DNA from: Chromera velia
Lineage: Eukaryota; Sar; Chromeraceae
Length of the DNA stretch: 29,983 bases
Assembly (NCBI GenBank): GCA_018398765.1
Contig: JAHBMJ010002940.1
Span: forward strand, 1-29,983
Reading direction: 5' to 3'
Shown here: positions 19,693 to 29,963 of the stretch, piece after piece
How positions within the stretch are numbered: the stretch's first letter is position 1
Layout of the letters: every line of letters starts with the position of its first letter
Translations under genes and position numbers: made by a program
The notes under the pieces: generated by a model
The model's database searches: none
Told to the model about the DNA's origin: nothing
What the model saw: only the letters and a program-made list of their open reading frames with translations

Positions 19693-21509
19693 TCAGTTTC
19701 ATAAGTTAGCCGTCAAACTTGTCATCTGGATTGTGCGCAAGCTAGTGCACAACTAGGTCCACAAAAAGTCAAAAAGAGTTTTGAACAACTCCTGGAACTA
19801 CCTGGAACAACTCAATGTGTATACATTGTGTAGCCATTTAATATATCAACATTAATTAATATCATAAACATATTTCGATTATTGAACGTTATAGTCTATA
19901 AAACTAAGATCGTCTTAGATCCGTCTACATGAGATTAGTAAGTTTTATATGTATGGCAAAACCCTCAATCATCAGTTTTATGACTTTCTTTTTTATCATT
20001 TCAGCTCAGATTTTAACTCGGATTTTAAGTTTGTTCAGACTGTTCTAGACTCGATTACCTTAATGCACATGATCTAACTTGATGTATACGGTTCTGCTTT
20101 AGATATGGGCGGCTGCCAGCAGTGTTGAATGCGTGTAAGTCTATATGGTCTCAATGCAGCATTCATCAATCTTGTGATCAACGTTTATTAAGTGATAAGT
20201 GATTTATTGGTACCCTTGAGCACTGTCGCCGTTTTGTCTTATAGAGGTTTTGTCTGGCATGAAATCGGTTTTCGCCTTGGCCTGTTTTTTGTCTTCAACT
20301 GGCAGATGAGTGACGGTTCTTCATGTTAGAGGTTTTTTGTTCAGGACCACAGTAGTGTGTGAGCCAATGAGGCCCTAAACTAGAGTGAGCTTGAACTATA
20401 TATTCGCCCAGACATAACTGGTAGCGTGTAACTTGAAGACCAAGCTGGTTGTGTATCTGAGTGGTACGTATTCATGCATAGGATGGAGAGACTTCCGGAT
20501 GGAAGATACTCCTATATCCCCCCCCACCTTAGCGTTGCATGGTGGCCCTATATATATTCGGGAAAAGATCCGAATTCAGCCGCAAAATGAAAAAATATAT
20601 GCATGTTGAGCTGTTTTGTATATATATATACGGGATCGATGCACCCAACCAGTTGGGTGAGTGCCTCGGGGGGGTCCGCTAATTGATGCACACCATCGGG
20701 GTGTCTGAGTTGTATGCTGCCATGGGGCGGGGGCCATGGCAGCGAAGTATGCTTTTAATTCGGGACCGCGCGCGCGTCGTATGCATATACAACTCCGTGC
20801 GAGTTACTTGAGGGGCACGCATGCGCAAAGTAATTAAGGCATGTGCGATCGTGGCTCCGTATGAGTTGCTTGAGGGGCACATTTTGGAACTCGGGCGACA
20901 CCGACCGTGACAGAGACAGAACCAATCCCCGGCCCCCCCAAAAATGAAAAAATGCGTTATGCGAGTGCGTGTGATCTCAGGGCCTCTCGGCTGATCTCAG
21001 CAGAGCTGAGCTGCCCCCCGAGGCGATAAGTACCTTTCGATCCGGGGTCACTTTCACCATATATGATGTGCCGCAAACCAGTTCCAGAAGACCATCCATT
21101 TTGTCTGCTCCCTTAACTTCGAGTCAAAGCCTTTCAGAGATTTATACGCATGAAATTCATTGCTCTGCCTGCTGCCTTTGCCTTAGCGGCTGCCAACCCG
21201 ACGAAAGACGGGTACTGTTGCGTGTCGTCGTTCCGCAACGACACTCAGTGGGCTGTCCCTCATGTGTTCTCCGATTTCCTCGGACGACGACGCGCGCAAC
21301 TTTTCAGAGAAGGGTCAGTGGCTTATATAGTCATTCTGTACGCACCCACATCAACCTCTGTGTGGGTGTCACCCTCCACGGGACGCAATTCAACCAAAAT
21401 CGGCTTTGGAGTCTCTTCGCCAGAACCCGATTCTACTCTCTTGCTCGAAGTCGAAATTTCAAATACCTACACAGAGTGCTTTTCTGCGTTCCCGGATTAC
21501 TGTCTGCAG
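19693..21509. other. Non-coding stretch with small palindromes
   Basis: AT-rich to about 20500, then mixed. It contains a 10-bp stem GCTGCCATGG / CCATGGCAGC (20716-20743) and two similar copies of a motif CTCCGT..GAGTT.CTTGAGGGGCAC (about 20792-20818 and 20853-20880). A 164-codon open frame from 21150 starts like a signal peptide, but I do not support it as a gene (see rejected items). Upstream exons of the PH-domain gene probably lie in the right part, but I cannot place them. Confidence 0.4.
20716..20743. repeat. Perfect 10-bp stem hairpin with G-rich loop
   Basis: GCTGCCATGG and CCATGGCAGC enclose the 8-base loop GGCGGGGG. It has no poly-T tail or nearby gene end, so its role is unclear. 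Confidence 0.6.
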
Positions 21510-22044
21510 ATGCTGGTTGCTTCGCGATGGGAAACTGTTCCGTTTTTGTGCTGGACGCTCTGGTCAGACAGAGGTAAAGGAGTGGGCCGTGGAAGGCATT
21601 CGAGTTGTTGCCGCTTCAGATGGGAGCCCCTGCCTCTCCCTTAAGATCAAGCGGGACAGATATCACCTCTCTGGACGTGCCAAGTACACACTGAGATTCT
21701 CTTCGTCAGAGAAGGCACAGAAATGGAGAGAGCTGATCAGTGGACATGTGCCAATCCAGAGAAAGGTCAGTCAGAAACTTCGTATCAAAGCGTTGTCATG
21801 GTTCTCATGTAGTCTGCCGCATGCATCAGGTGTTGCACCTCCACAGGTTATCTCTGAGCGCCTCTATCAAAATCCAGAAAAATGCACAGAAAACCGTTCA
21901 TCCCTCTCAGTCTACTGCACTAAGGGGTTGCACCTGCACACCTTCAAAGTTCTCTGCCTTGTTAAGGGCGTCCCTTACAAACTCCTCGGGCTTCTAGAAG
22001 TTGGACAGATGGGCCAAGTGGCAGTTTCACTCTTCAGGACGTGA
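21510..22044 (+). CDS. PH-domain protein, C-terminal exons (partial model)
   Basis: Exon 21510-21765 follows a CTGCAG acceptor and ends AAG|GTCAGTCAG. Its 85 codons look like a pleckstrin-homology domain: the opening CWLLRDGKLFRF, a middle VKEWAVEG and LSLKI strand, and the closing helix FSSSEKAQKWRELISG with the conserved Trp. PH domains bind phosphoinositides or protein partners at membranes. The likely next exon starts at 21847 after CCACAG in the same phase and stays open to TGA 22042-22044. It carries no recognised domain, and GTGAAA at 22041 might instead be a donor. The first exon starts in phase 2, so an upstream coding exon must exist; I could not place it. The PH call is fairly good; the gene ends are uncertain. 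Confidence 0.55.
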
Positions 22045-22197
22045 AATTAAATCGCGTCTACTTCTCTGAACCCTGTGAGTCTACTCACTGAAATGAGACT
22101 GTGAGTGGCTGTTTGGACTGTTCTTTTGCAATGATGGAAATTCAGGACTGTGCTGCCTGCAGCGCGAGAACAAAGAAACTTGTGCAGACAGGCAGTC

Positions 22198-22198
<1 letters not shown>

Positions 22199-22278
<80 letters not shown>

Positions 22279-22390
22279 AGAGAATGAGAGAGAGAGAATG
22301 AGAGAGAGAGAATGAGAGAAAGAGAATGAGAGAGAGAGGGAGAGAATGAGAGAGAAAGAGAGAGAGAGGGAGAGAGAGAGAGAGAGAGAA
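22199..22390. repeat. (GA)n microsatellite with GAAT interruptions
   Basis: Pure GA for about 70 bp, then GA interrupted by AATG and GGG. It generates an artefactual Ser/Leu frame on the minus strand. Confidence 0.95.
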
Positions 22391-23554
22391 AGCAGTACGT
22401 ATTTGCATGGGTGGGTGAATCCGCATAGATGGGTTTATCTTTCTGGATCTGCTTACCGTGTCGATCCCTCCTTTTTCTGTTCATCTTTCTCCCTCCCGTT
22501 TTAATCTCTCAAAGGCCTGACTGCATGCACGTATGAACCTCTCTCTGTTTTATGTGTTCTCTCCTCTCTCTGCACCGAGTTCAGGAGGGGGAAGCGGTAT
22601 GGATGAATGAATACACGAAGAAATGAATGAGTGACTAGCTCTTGCATGTGGATCGAGACGCATGCAGTCTGACTGCATATGATGACGTTCGTTCTGTTCT
22701 CTAATTTTTACGAGCCTATCTTCTATCTCTCCGCCCGTCTGCCGGATTCTCGTTCGTATACGGAAGTTTGGGAGATGAGGGGAGGAGGGGATGGAGGAGG
22801 GGGGGGTGCTCTTCTGGAAAGATCGGAAAGAGCTCTTGATGTCTGTCTTTTGTATGAATGTACGTGTATGCCTCTCTCATGCATCTCTGATCTGTCATTC
22901 CGTCTTCTCCAGCTGTCTCCCCGTCTCAGCAGCAACTCAACAGACCGACCTTAATTCCGTTTCTCTCTCAAAGTCTCCGTTTGAAATTCCCTCCCTAATG
23001 AAAGGGATGCAGCTGAGCCATACTGTGTGAGAGAAGCCCGAGAGCATCTGTTGGTACTGAACAGAGGAAGACAAAGGAAAGCAGTGCAGCCCAGTCAACT
23101 CCAGATCCTGCATACCATGCTGCATACATCTGTTTGGATGCTGAAAACAAAGGTCCCTATTCCATTGTGAAAGCACCGTGGTTTGCATCGCAGGATCCCG
23201 CAAGCTCGACGGCGCTTCCACAAGCGTGCTCAGAGTTTGAACTGTTCCTCTACGTTTCAGACAGATGGGAGGATTAAAAAAGCATCCGACCTTTCTTTTA
23301 GAAGCAAAGGAACCATCTGTGTTTGCAGAAGAACTCTAACTTGTACCTTCAGCATAGAAAGCCCATTTATGTGCACTTATCCGTGTGTCCTCCCCCGCCT
23401 TCCCCCCTTTTTCCGTTCCTTCCACTTTTCCAGAGCGAACGGCCATCTCGAGAGGGGCCTGTGTCTTCTTCTTTCCTTTAATTATCAGTACTGGCATGAA
23501 CAAAGGTGAATCAGAAACTAAAAAGAGGTTTGCGAAGGGCGTATGAGTTCTTTT

Positions 23555-23645
23555 TTTCTTCCCTCCTTCCTTCCTTCCTTCCTTCCTTCCTTCCCTCGTT
23601 CCTTCCTTCCTTCCTTTCTTTCTTTCTTTCTTTCTTTCTTTCTGA
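23555..23645. repeat. (CCTT)n then (CTTT)n microsatellite
   Basis: A CCTT tetranucleotide tract shifts to CTTT, a pattern typical of replication slippage with point changes. Confidence 0.9.
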
Positions 23646-25088
23646 CTTTTTAATACGGTGTAACTGCTCCACGTTTTGAGTTTTCGGCGTGCACGCGTCC
23701 TGGTTCTCCCCTCTTTCTTGTGTTTAGATGACTCTGGCATTGCATTCCCGTCAATCCAACAAATAATATTATTGGAAGGAAGGAAACATTTTGCATCATA
23801 GATAAAAGTTCGATCGATCAAAAAGAAAGAGCAAAGAATTTTGCGGGAGGGGAGAGATTGAAACAGAGGCAGTAGAGACACACGGCATATCTGACTCGTT
23901 CACTCCTCAATCTATCAGTTGATTCACCACGAAACCTGCAACAAGTTTCAGTTGCGGAAAGGAGAAATGTGTGTAAGGGCGAAGAGACGATCGTGCAAGT
24001 AAGTTAATTAAAATTATTGGTGTATCAGCCGTCTGACTCACTGGGTGTTGCCCGGTTGCGATGGGCGCGCTGTCCACAGAGTTTGTTTTCGGACGCTTGA
24101 TGATTCTACAAGACCTGGGGGGGGCTGGGGGGGCCTTCTCTAGCTGTTCTGGTAGTCAAGCAGACAGTCACATTTAGCAAGCCTTCGATCGTTCATGCAT
24201 GCATGCATGCAAGGTTCGATGTTTTCACCTTTCTCACCGTCGATCGTTTATTTGACTGCGTGTCTCTGAATCAGACTCCGATACTGTCTGTTTGTCTTCA
24301 ACGTTGCTTTTCTTTCATCTCGCTTATGTGTCTTCAACGTCGCTTTTCTTTCGCCCCTGTTCAAAAATGAAAGGAAGTTTGCACGTTCTGTTTCAAAGAC
24401 AGTCAGGAGTTCAAGCGTAAACACAGCTTCCCGTGCAGTGCCATTTAGTCGGTGTGGATGGATGGCCATATAGAGACTCTAGGGTTCACACACCATGCCC
24501 TAAGAGCCGCTGCAGGGAGCCGAACAGAAGAGACAGACTGTTGGCACGCGAAGAGAAAAAGGGATGGGGAATTACTGTGGCAAGTCTGCATTCGCTTTTG
24601 TGTGTCCGAATCCGGTTCTTAAATAATTTTGCCTCTATTTCTCCTGGACGTCGCCTATTTCAGATGGCCGGGGGACCTTTTATGACTGCTGACTGGCTAG
24701 TCTGGACGGCTGGGCAGTCGCACTTCGAAAGCCTTAAATGTGATTGAGGTTTTTGTTATGCATGCCGCGTCCCCGTATATGCCTTAAATAGTGTTTGAGT
24801 ACTTAATTCGATCATTTCACCATGTTCACCATCCCCGGCTTGACTGTGTGTGTTCAAGAATGTGTGTGTCTTCTTGTCAGAATTGAAGGAAATTTTCGTG
24901 CATCACTCTTCTGATGCCAGCCAAAAGTGCAAGCATGTATCGTACTTCTCTAGCAGTGCCATTAAATTTTAGTCGGTGCGGATGCATGCGGATGGATGAC
25001 CATATAAATTTGAGTAAAGATCAGCCAGATGTAAACGTAAAATTAGCATATAGTTGTACTAGTATAGTATGGTATAGAAGTAAGACTA

Positions 25089-25197
25089 GTACAGTACATG
25101 CAGTATAGTACAGTACAGTATAGTATAGTACAGTACAGTATGAGCGGCCCGCCCTGCATGCCGTGTTTCACTAGGTTGGGACCGTTGGGCGGGCCGC
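25089..25197. repeat. Pentanucleotide array next to an 11-bp GC hairpin
   Basis: AGTAC/AGTAT units (about 25089-25141) run into GCGGCCCGCCC (25144-25154), which pairs perfectly with GGGCGGGCCGC (25187-25197) across a 32-nt loop. No gene is adjacent. Confidence 0.7.
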
Positions 25198-25655
25198 CTG
25201 CTACCTGTACACAAACCTTTTTTAGGCTTTTTATGAAACTATAGATGAAGCTAGTTTTTAATATATTTCTATCACCAACCCTAGCCAACCCCATCGTGAT
25301 TAGATTTTTGAAGCTGAGCTTAATTACAGATAAGTTGAAGGTTGATAGCTTTTCGTAGTGGAGGTGAGAAGAGCTGACCAAGGCTGCCTTCAGGAACGCA
25401 AAGGTCTTTTAGCAAACTAATGCGGCACGATCGGCACGAATAAAGGCTGGAGCGGCGGTTTTCTCTGTACGACTAGCCTAAGGTTTACTTTGAAAAAAAC
25501 AACTGACTGACATCGACTGACATTAGAGCACTGACCCAAACCTGGACCTTCTTTTACCTTCAGCGGGCCGATGCAAAGCTAGAATGGCTGGCGGTCTCGG
25601 ACTGCATATGAGCATATATGAGCGCGTGTAGAAGCGGGCGCGTATATTAACAGTC

Positions 25656-25681
25656 GGCGCGCGCGCTCTGCCGCGCGCGCG
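25656..25681. repeat. Alternating GC tract with dyad symmetry
   Basis: GGCGCGCGCGCTCTGCCGCG and the following bases form a purine-pyrimidine alternating inverted repeat, a candidate for Z-DNA or a hairpin. It is followed by AT-rich sequence. Confidence 0.6.
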
Positions 25682-26065
25682 AAAAACAGTTTTTAAAAAT
25701 TAAACTTTTTTCTATAAGTTTTTTCCCGTGTTTTTTTGCGTGCATGCATGTGTGTGGGGATTTCTATGTACGTGCACTCTGATCAGTAGTGACAGGCTTT
25801 CATTCAGAGATGCCTGCATGATTGAGGCGTCTGCGGCAGATGGTGCAAGTGACAACACAGTGTTCACAACCCCTGAAAGTCTTTGTATCGTACCTGTCTC
25901 GAGTTGCAAGCCGTTTGGAGTCAAAACACGTGCAGTGACCCTTCAGAAAGTTACCAAGGACAGCTTGAGTCTTTAGATCCCCACATTCTCGAGCTGTTGC
26001 CACTCTAGAGAGGGTGGAGCCACGTCTACCCTCACTACCTCTGGGCTTTTCTTGTTTTCTTGTAG

Positions 26066-28319
26066 CGCATCCTGCTGAAGAATCTGGACAAGATGGGGGA
26101 CGAGAACACGAAAACAATGCAACACCTTATCTTCGAGAATGTGTCCCCGACCACGCGCCTTCTCGTCAGTTTGCAGATGCAATCTGGGTGGCTGACGCCT
26201 CTCTCCCTGTTTGACCTCAGACACTTACTTGGACGCTGCTTCTGTGAGATGCTGTTTGCAGGAGAAGAGGCGGCAGATGTACGAAGTACAGGAAACTCTG
26301 GAGCAACAGAAGTCAAAGTTCACGAAGGAGGAGGAACTCTTCAAGTCAGTGGAGCGCATGTTCCCTTTGGCCCCCCCCCCCCTTGTCCTCAAACGAAGCA
26401 AAACCGATCGAAACCCTCCCATTCTATCCCTCTGCAGGCAAGAGGAGGAGAAACTCCGTGCGAAGGACCTCCAACTCCAGCAGCAGCTGACCAAGTTCAA
26501 CAAGTTCCTTCAAGACAATGAGGCCAAAAGAAGGAGAGCAGAGACCAGAGCAACAGAGGAACGCACGATGATACAGATGAAAAACGTAAGTCTGCCTTCC
26601 TTGTTGCATGTGGACCGTCCCGCAACTCTGCGACTGTTCCCCCGCGTAAAACACAAGTGATTCCAGGATCCCGGGGGCTTGATCGTGCGTGTGTGTGTGT
26701 GCGTGTGTGCGTGTGTGTATGTGTGTGTGCAGGTCCGCCTGTCTGCCTGTCTGCCTGTCTGCCTGTCTGCCTGCCTGTCTGCAGGTCCGCCTGTCTGCCT
26801 GTCTGCCTGTCTGCCTGTCTGCCTGCCTGTCTGCAGGTCCGCCTGTCTGCCTGTCTGCCTGTCTGCCTGTCTGCCTGCCTGTCTGCAGGTCCGCCTGTCT
26901 GCCTGTCTGCCTGTCTGCCTGTCTGCCTGCCTGTCTGCAGGTCCGCCTGTCTGCCTGTCTGCCTGTCTGCCTGTCTGCCTGCCTGTCTGCAGGTCCGCCT
27001 GTCTGCCTGTCTGCCTGTCTGCCTGTCTGCCTGTCTGCCTGTCTGCCTGTCTGCCTGTCTGCCTGTCTGCCTGCCTGCCTGTCTGTCTGTCTGTCTGTCT
27101 GTCTGTTCATGAAGAAGAGACATATAGTCTGTTCATGAAGGAAAGGAGGGAGAAGAAGAAACATGTAGCCTGTCTGACCTGTTAGAAACATGCAGTCTGT
27201 CTGTGTTTTGGTTTCCTCAAAAAGGGGGACAAAGAAAGAGAGAGGAGGTCTCAATCTTTGCGAGTCGGTTTTCGTTCGAGTGTTCTTTTTGCGGATTCTT
27301 GTTGTCTGTGCCTCTGATACGTAGAGAAGATGTGCTATCTAAGTTCATTGCTTTGTTGTTCTCTTCTTTTATGCCCTCTGTGTTTATCCCTCAGCACGCC
27401 AACGAGAAGCTGAGGGCTGCTCGGGAAGAGTTGAACGCAAAGAACGAAGCCAGACGGCAGGAGTTCCAACAATACAGGAAGGGAGCCGCACAGCAAATCC
27501 TTGCGTACAACAACAGGTCAGCATTTTCTTTCATACAGAATTCTCTTTCATACAGAAAAAGAATTCTTTATGAAAGAAAAAGCAAATCCTGGCATACAAC
27601 AACAGGTCTGCAGCGAGAAGGAACGAAACGGGGAGAAAGGACGACACCATGTACATATCCAAAGAACTCGAGACCAGTAAATGAAAAGCGCAAACGACAA
27701 TCCAATACCTGTTTGACGTCTACGAAATTGAGGGACACTAGTTCCTCACCTCTCCGCTCTGCTTCTTTTCTTTTCTTTTCTTTTCTCGATATCAAATGTA
27801 CCGTGCAGGTTTGTTCGAGAGTGCCCTTTGGTTCCACCGTGCTTCAGATGAGAGAGATCCTTTCATTTGATTGTGCCTACCTGCCCGCCTGTGTCTTTCT
27901 CTTTCTCTCTCTGTCTGTCTATCTGCATCATGCAGAGTGGCCGCATTGCAGCGGAACATCGAGGAGATCGAGAAGGAAACCGCAAGTCTCCGGCAGAACG
28001 CGGAGGATGCCATTCAACTCTCAACGGAACAGAGCCTCTGTTTGGGTAGAGTTCTCACGTCAGTCAGTCAGTTGGTCAGACAGACAAGCAGGCAGGTAGT
28101 GAGTCGGTCAGCCAGTCAGTCGATCAGTTGAGCGCGCAGGGAAGGACAAAGGGAGGCAGGAAGAAAAACAGGCCGCTGGACATCATCTGTCTCTTGTTTG
28201 CGTTGCTGCGGAGTCTATTCAGCATGCAACTTCCTTCTGCTTTCGTGCCTGTGTGATCACACTGTGTCCCCCTTTCTCTTTGTGAATGACCTAATGTTCG
28301 AAGGACAGACTTGGACCCT

Positions 28320-28360
<41 letters not shown>

Positions 28361-29963
28361 GAGGGAGGGCAGCTAGGGGAGGGACTTTCTTCAATGTCGA
28401 TGCAGATTGCTGAAGGGTGCAGGATGACAGACGGCGTGCTTTTGAGGATGGCATTGGTTTTGTGAAAGCAGGGGAGCGCTCTCTCTTGCCTGCTTCTGTC
28501 CCTGCAGATCTGTAGATAACGTATACGAGCGGTGTCTCTCTCGCAATCAGATTATGCAGGTCGGTGCCAATTCAGAGAAGGAGAAAGACGGAACAAAAGA
28601 AACAGAGAAAGCAAGACAGACAGAGAGAGATACGGAGAGAGAGGGAGAGAGAGAGGCCTTGTAGTGGACAAGCTCGTTGAACTTTCTATCATGAGTGAAC
28701 GAGAGGAAGTCAGTCTTGATCCCAATCGGGCTGTCGCGCTCTTTCTTTTTTGAAGAGAGACAGAAACCGCTCGTGGATAGTCACCATTAGTGTGTTCGTA
28801 TACGAATTTACTCCATGAGTGAATGTCTCACATTCAATTTGCAGCACAACACAGAGATCATCGGAGGAGCGAAGAAGGCAGAGGCCGAACAAAGGAAACT
28901 CTCTGAGCGGAAGGCAGAGAGCAGATCCCAAAGTCCTGAGAAGACACGGAGGTCGGTCGGCTCTGGTTGGTACAGAATTCTTTCCCATGCATTGTTTTGT
29001 ATGTATGTATGAAAGAAAATTCTGTATGAGAGAAGGCACGAAGGTTGGTTGGTTGGTTGGTCAGGTAATGGCTGATCTCATTCACACTCAGTTGTAAAAA
29101 GGAAGCGCGCACTTTTCTTATGAGGTCGTCACAGTCCCGAAGCCCTAAGTAGGCAGGACGATCGTGGACGTAAAATTCATAGATTTTCTTTCATACAGAA
29201 TTCTTTTTCTGTATTACTATGTATTGATATTAATTTTGTATGAAAGAAAATCCAAGCCGTGAGTAGGCAGGATGATCGTGGACGTAAAATCCATAGACGG
29301 TCTCTTTCCCCCTGCCGAGAGATTCTTTCCTTTCCCCTCTTCTTTCTCCTTGCATCAGCGCGTGGCTATTCCCTTGTGAGGTCCCACACAGATCTTACTC
29401 TCTTCACCTGCCCTCATGTGCATTGCACCGACTCATGCAATCAGTTTCCTCTGACAGCATACAGACAACAGCATTCATGCCCCCATGCACGTGTCTGTCC
29501 TCTCCTGCAGGTCTCCAAGGAGCCCCCTGCTGGAACTCTTTGAGCCTAAGGAGGAGCCTGAGCACATCTCTGCAGAGGTTTCAGAGGGAAAAGTCACCGA
29601 CGCCTCCTTGAAACTTCAGGTGATGGCTGCCTACATCACGGACTACATCGCGATCCTCGAGGTCGGTCGCTCGTTCTTTTGCCGTGCACAGATGTATGTA
29701 TCTTGCATTTTCTTTCAAGGGAGGGGGACAGTCGCTTTCCGGTCTAAGTTTACTTCTGATGTCTTCCGAGATTCCTCCCAAATTCTCTTTTCTTGACGAA
29801 GCATCCCCTCCGTTTCTTGGCAATTTCTTCTCGTAGTGATCTTGTGGCCTGTTCTTTTGATGCGAATTTGACTTTCAACGATGATTTCTGCAGACGACCC
29901 GGAAGGACAAAAGGCGAATTCTTCCGAAAATAGGGGAACAGGCAATGATGGAAGACGACGAAG
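26066..29963 (+). CDS. CCDC42/CFAP73-like flagellar coiled-coil protein (DUF4200), nine exons seen, both ends missing
   Basis: Exons: 26066-26164, 26262-26344, 26438-26585, 27395-27516, 27936-28058, 28508-28559, 28845-28951, 29511-29661 and 29894-29963. All junctions are GT...AG and all phases agree, giving about 318 codons without a stop. The early part matches the DUF4200 region of CCDC42/CFAP73: RLLEKRRQM, a long Glu/Lys/Gln coiled coil, and the diagnostic FNKFLQDNEAKRRRAE...ATEER stretch. Coiled coil continues through exon 5. Exons 7-8 are less helical, Ser/Pro/Glu-rich, and probably lineage-specific. CFAP73 (MIA2 in Chlamydomonas) acts in the axoneme modifier-of-inner-arms complex that regulates dynein; CCDC42 is a basal-body/sperm-tail relative. 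A flagellated life stage is implied. The N-terminal exon is not placed, though ATG within exon 1 (26093) could be a start. The gene runs past the right edge. Confidence 0.8.
26731..27110. repeat. 52-bp minisatellite built from CTGT/CTGC tetranucleotides
   Basis: AGGTCCGCC recurs at 26731, 26783, 26835, 26887, 26939 and 26991, exactly 52 bp apart. Each unit is a fixed order of CTGT and CTGC words, and the last unit runs into plain CTGC/CTGT repeats to about 27106. It lies in intron 3 of the flagellar-protein gene. Every unit contains TCTGCAGGTCCGCC, resembling this genome's TGCAG acceptor directly followed by a GTC donor. Long open frames across it on both strands are artefacts. Confidence 0.92.
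27492..27612. repeat. Duplicated exon end and donor flanking mini-element H6
   Basis: A 32-bp sequence starting AGCAAATCCT occurs at 27492-27523 and 27581-27612 with three differences. Each copy has the last 25 nt of exon 4 ending AACAACAG and then GTC. Between them lies palindrome 27524-27580 (TTTTCTTTCATACAGAATTC ... TATGAAAGAAAA). The reading frame supports splicing from the first copy. Confidence 0.88.
28325..28358. repeat. (GA)n microsatellite in intron 5 of the flagellar-protein gene
   Basis: Uninterrupted GA repeat of about 34 bp. Confidence 0.9.
28941..29062. repeat. Diverged duplication of an exon end flanking mini-element H7
   Basis: AAGACACGGAGGTCGGTCGG (28941-28960) includes the end of exon 7 and its donor. 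After the palindrome (about 28971-29034, TACAGAATTC ... AATTCTGTA) it recurs as AAGGCACGAAGGTTGGTTGG (29033-29052). The five differences are all transitions. A (GGTT)n run follows the second copy. Confidence 0.6.
29140..29297. repeat. 44-bp direct repeat flanking mini-element H8
   Basis: The repeat starts AAGCC and contains GTAGGCAGGA. Copies are 29140-29183 and 29254-29297, equal in length with four differences. The palindrome at 29184-29251 (TTTTCTTTCATACAGAATTC ... TGTATGAAAGAAAA) fills the gap almost exactly. It lies in the same intron as H7. Confidence 0.88.

Larger units (their letters stand above)
22045..26065. other. Non-coding, repeat-rich stretch
   Basis: Contains a long (GA)n tract, a (CCTT)n(CTTT)n tract, a (CATG)n run near 24195, a GTACA/GTATA array with a neighbouring GC-rich hairpin, and a GC-alternating patch (25656-25681). 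A short 36-bp tandem duplication starts at 24294. A possible small exon after the GCAG near 23190 could not be framed. The first exon of the flagellar-protein gene should lie at its right end. Confidence 0.45.

Noticed and set aside
21150-21644. 164-codon open frame beginning with a signal-peptide-like sequence
   Set aside because: It reads in another frame through the CTGCAG acceptor and into the PH-domain exon. It has no recognisable domain, and the overlapping PH frame has much better support.
22047-22484. Ser/Leu-rich minus-strand frames
   Set aside because: They are artefacts of the (GA)n tract.
23190-23280. Possible small terminal exon after TCGCAG with stop TAA
   Set aside because: Two frames are equally plausible and no upstream partner exon with matching phase could be shown.
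24248-24469. Minus-strand frame with repeated KATLKT
   Set aside because: The repeat comes from a 36-bp tandem DNA duplication, and there are no supporting splice sites or domain.
26731-27060. CRISPR-like array
   Set aside because: The 52-bp units have no unique spacers. This is a minisatellite in eukaryotic intron DNA.
26657-27185. Long Cys/Leu/Pro and Arg/Gln/Thr open frames on both strands
   Set aside because: They are translations of the CTGC/CTGT minisatellite, whose 52-bp and 4-bp periods keep several frames open.
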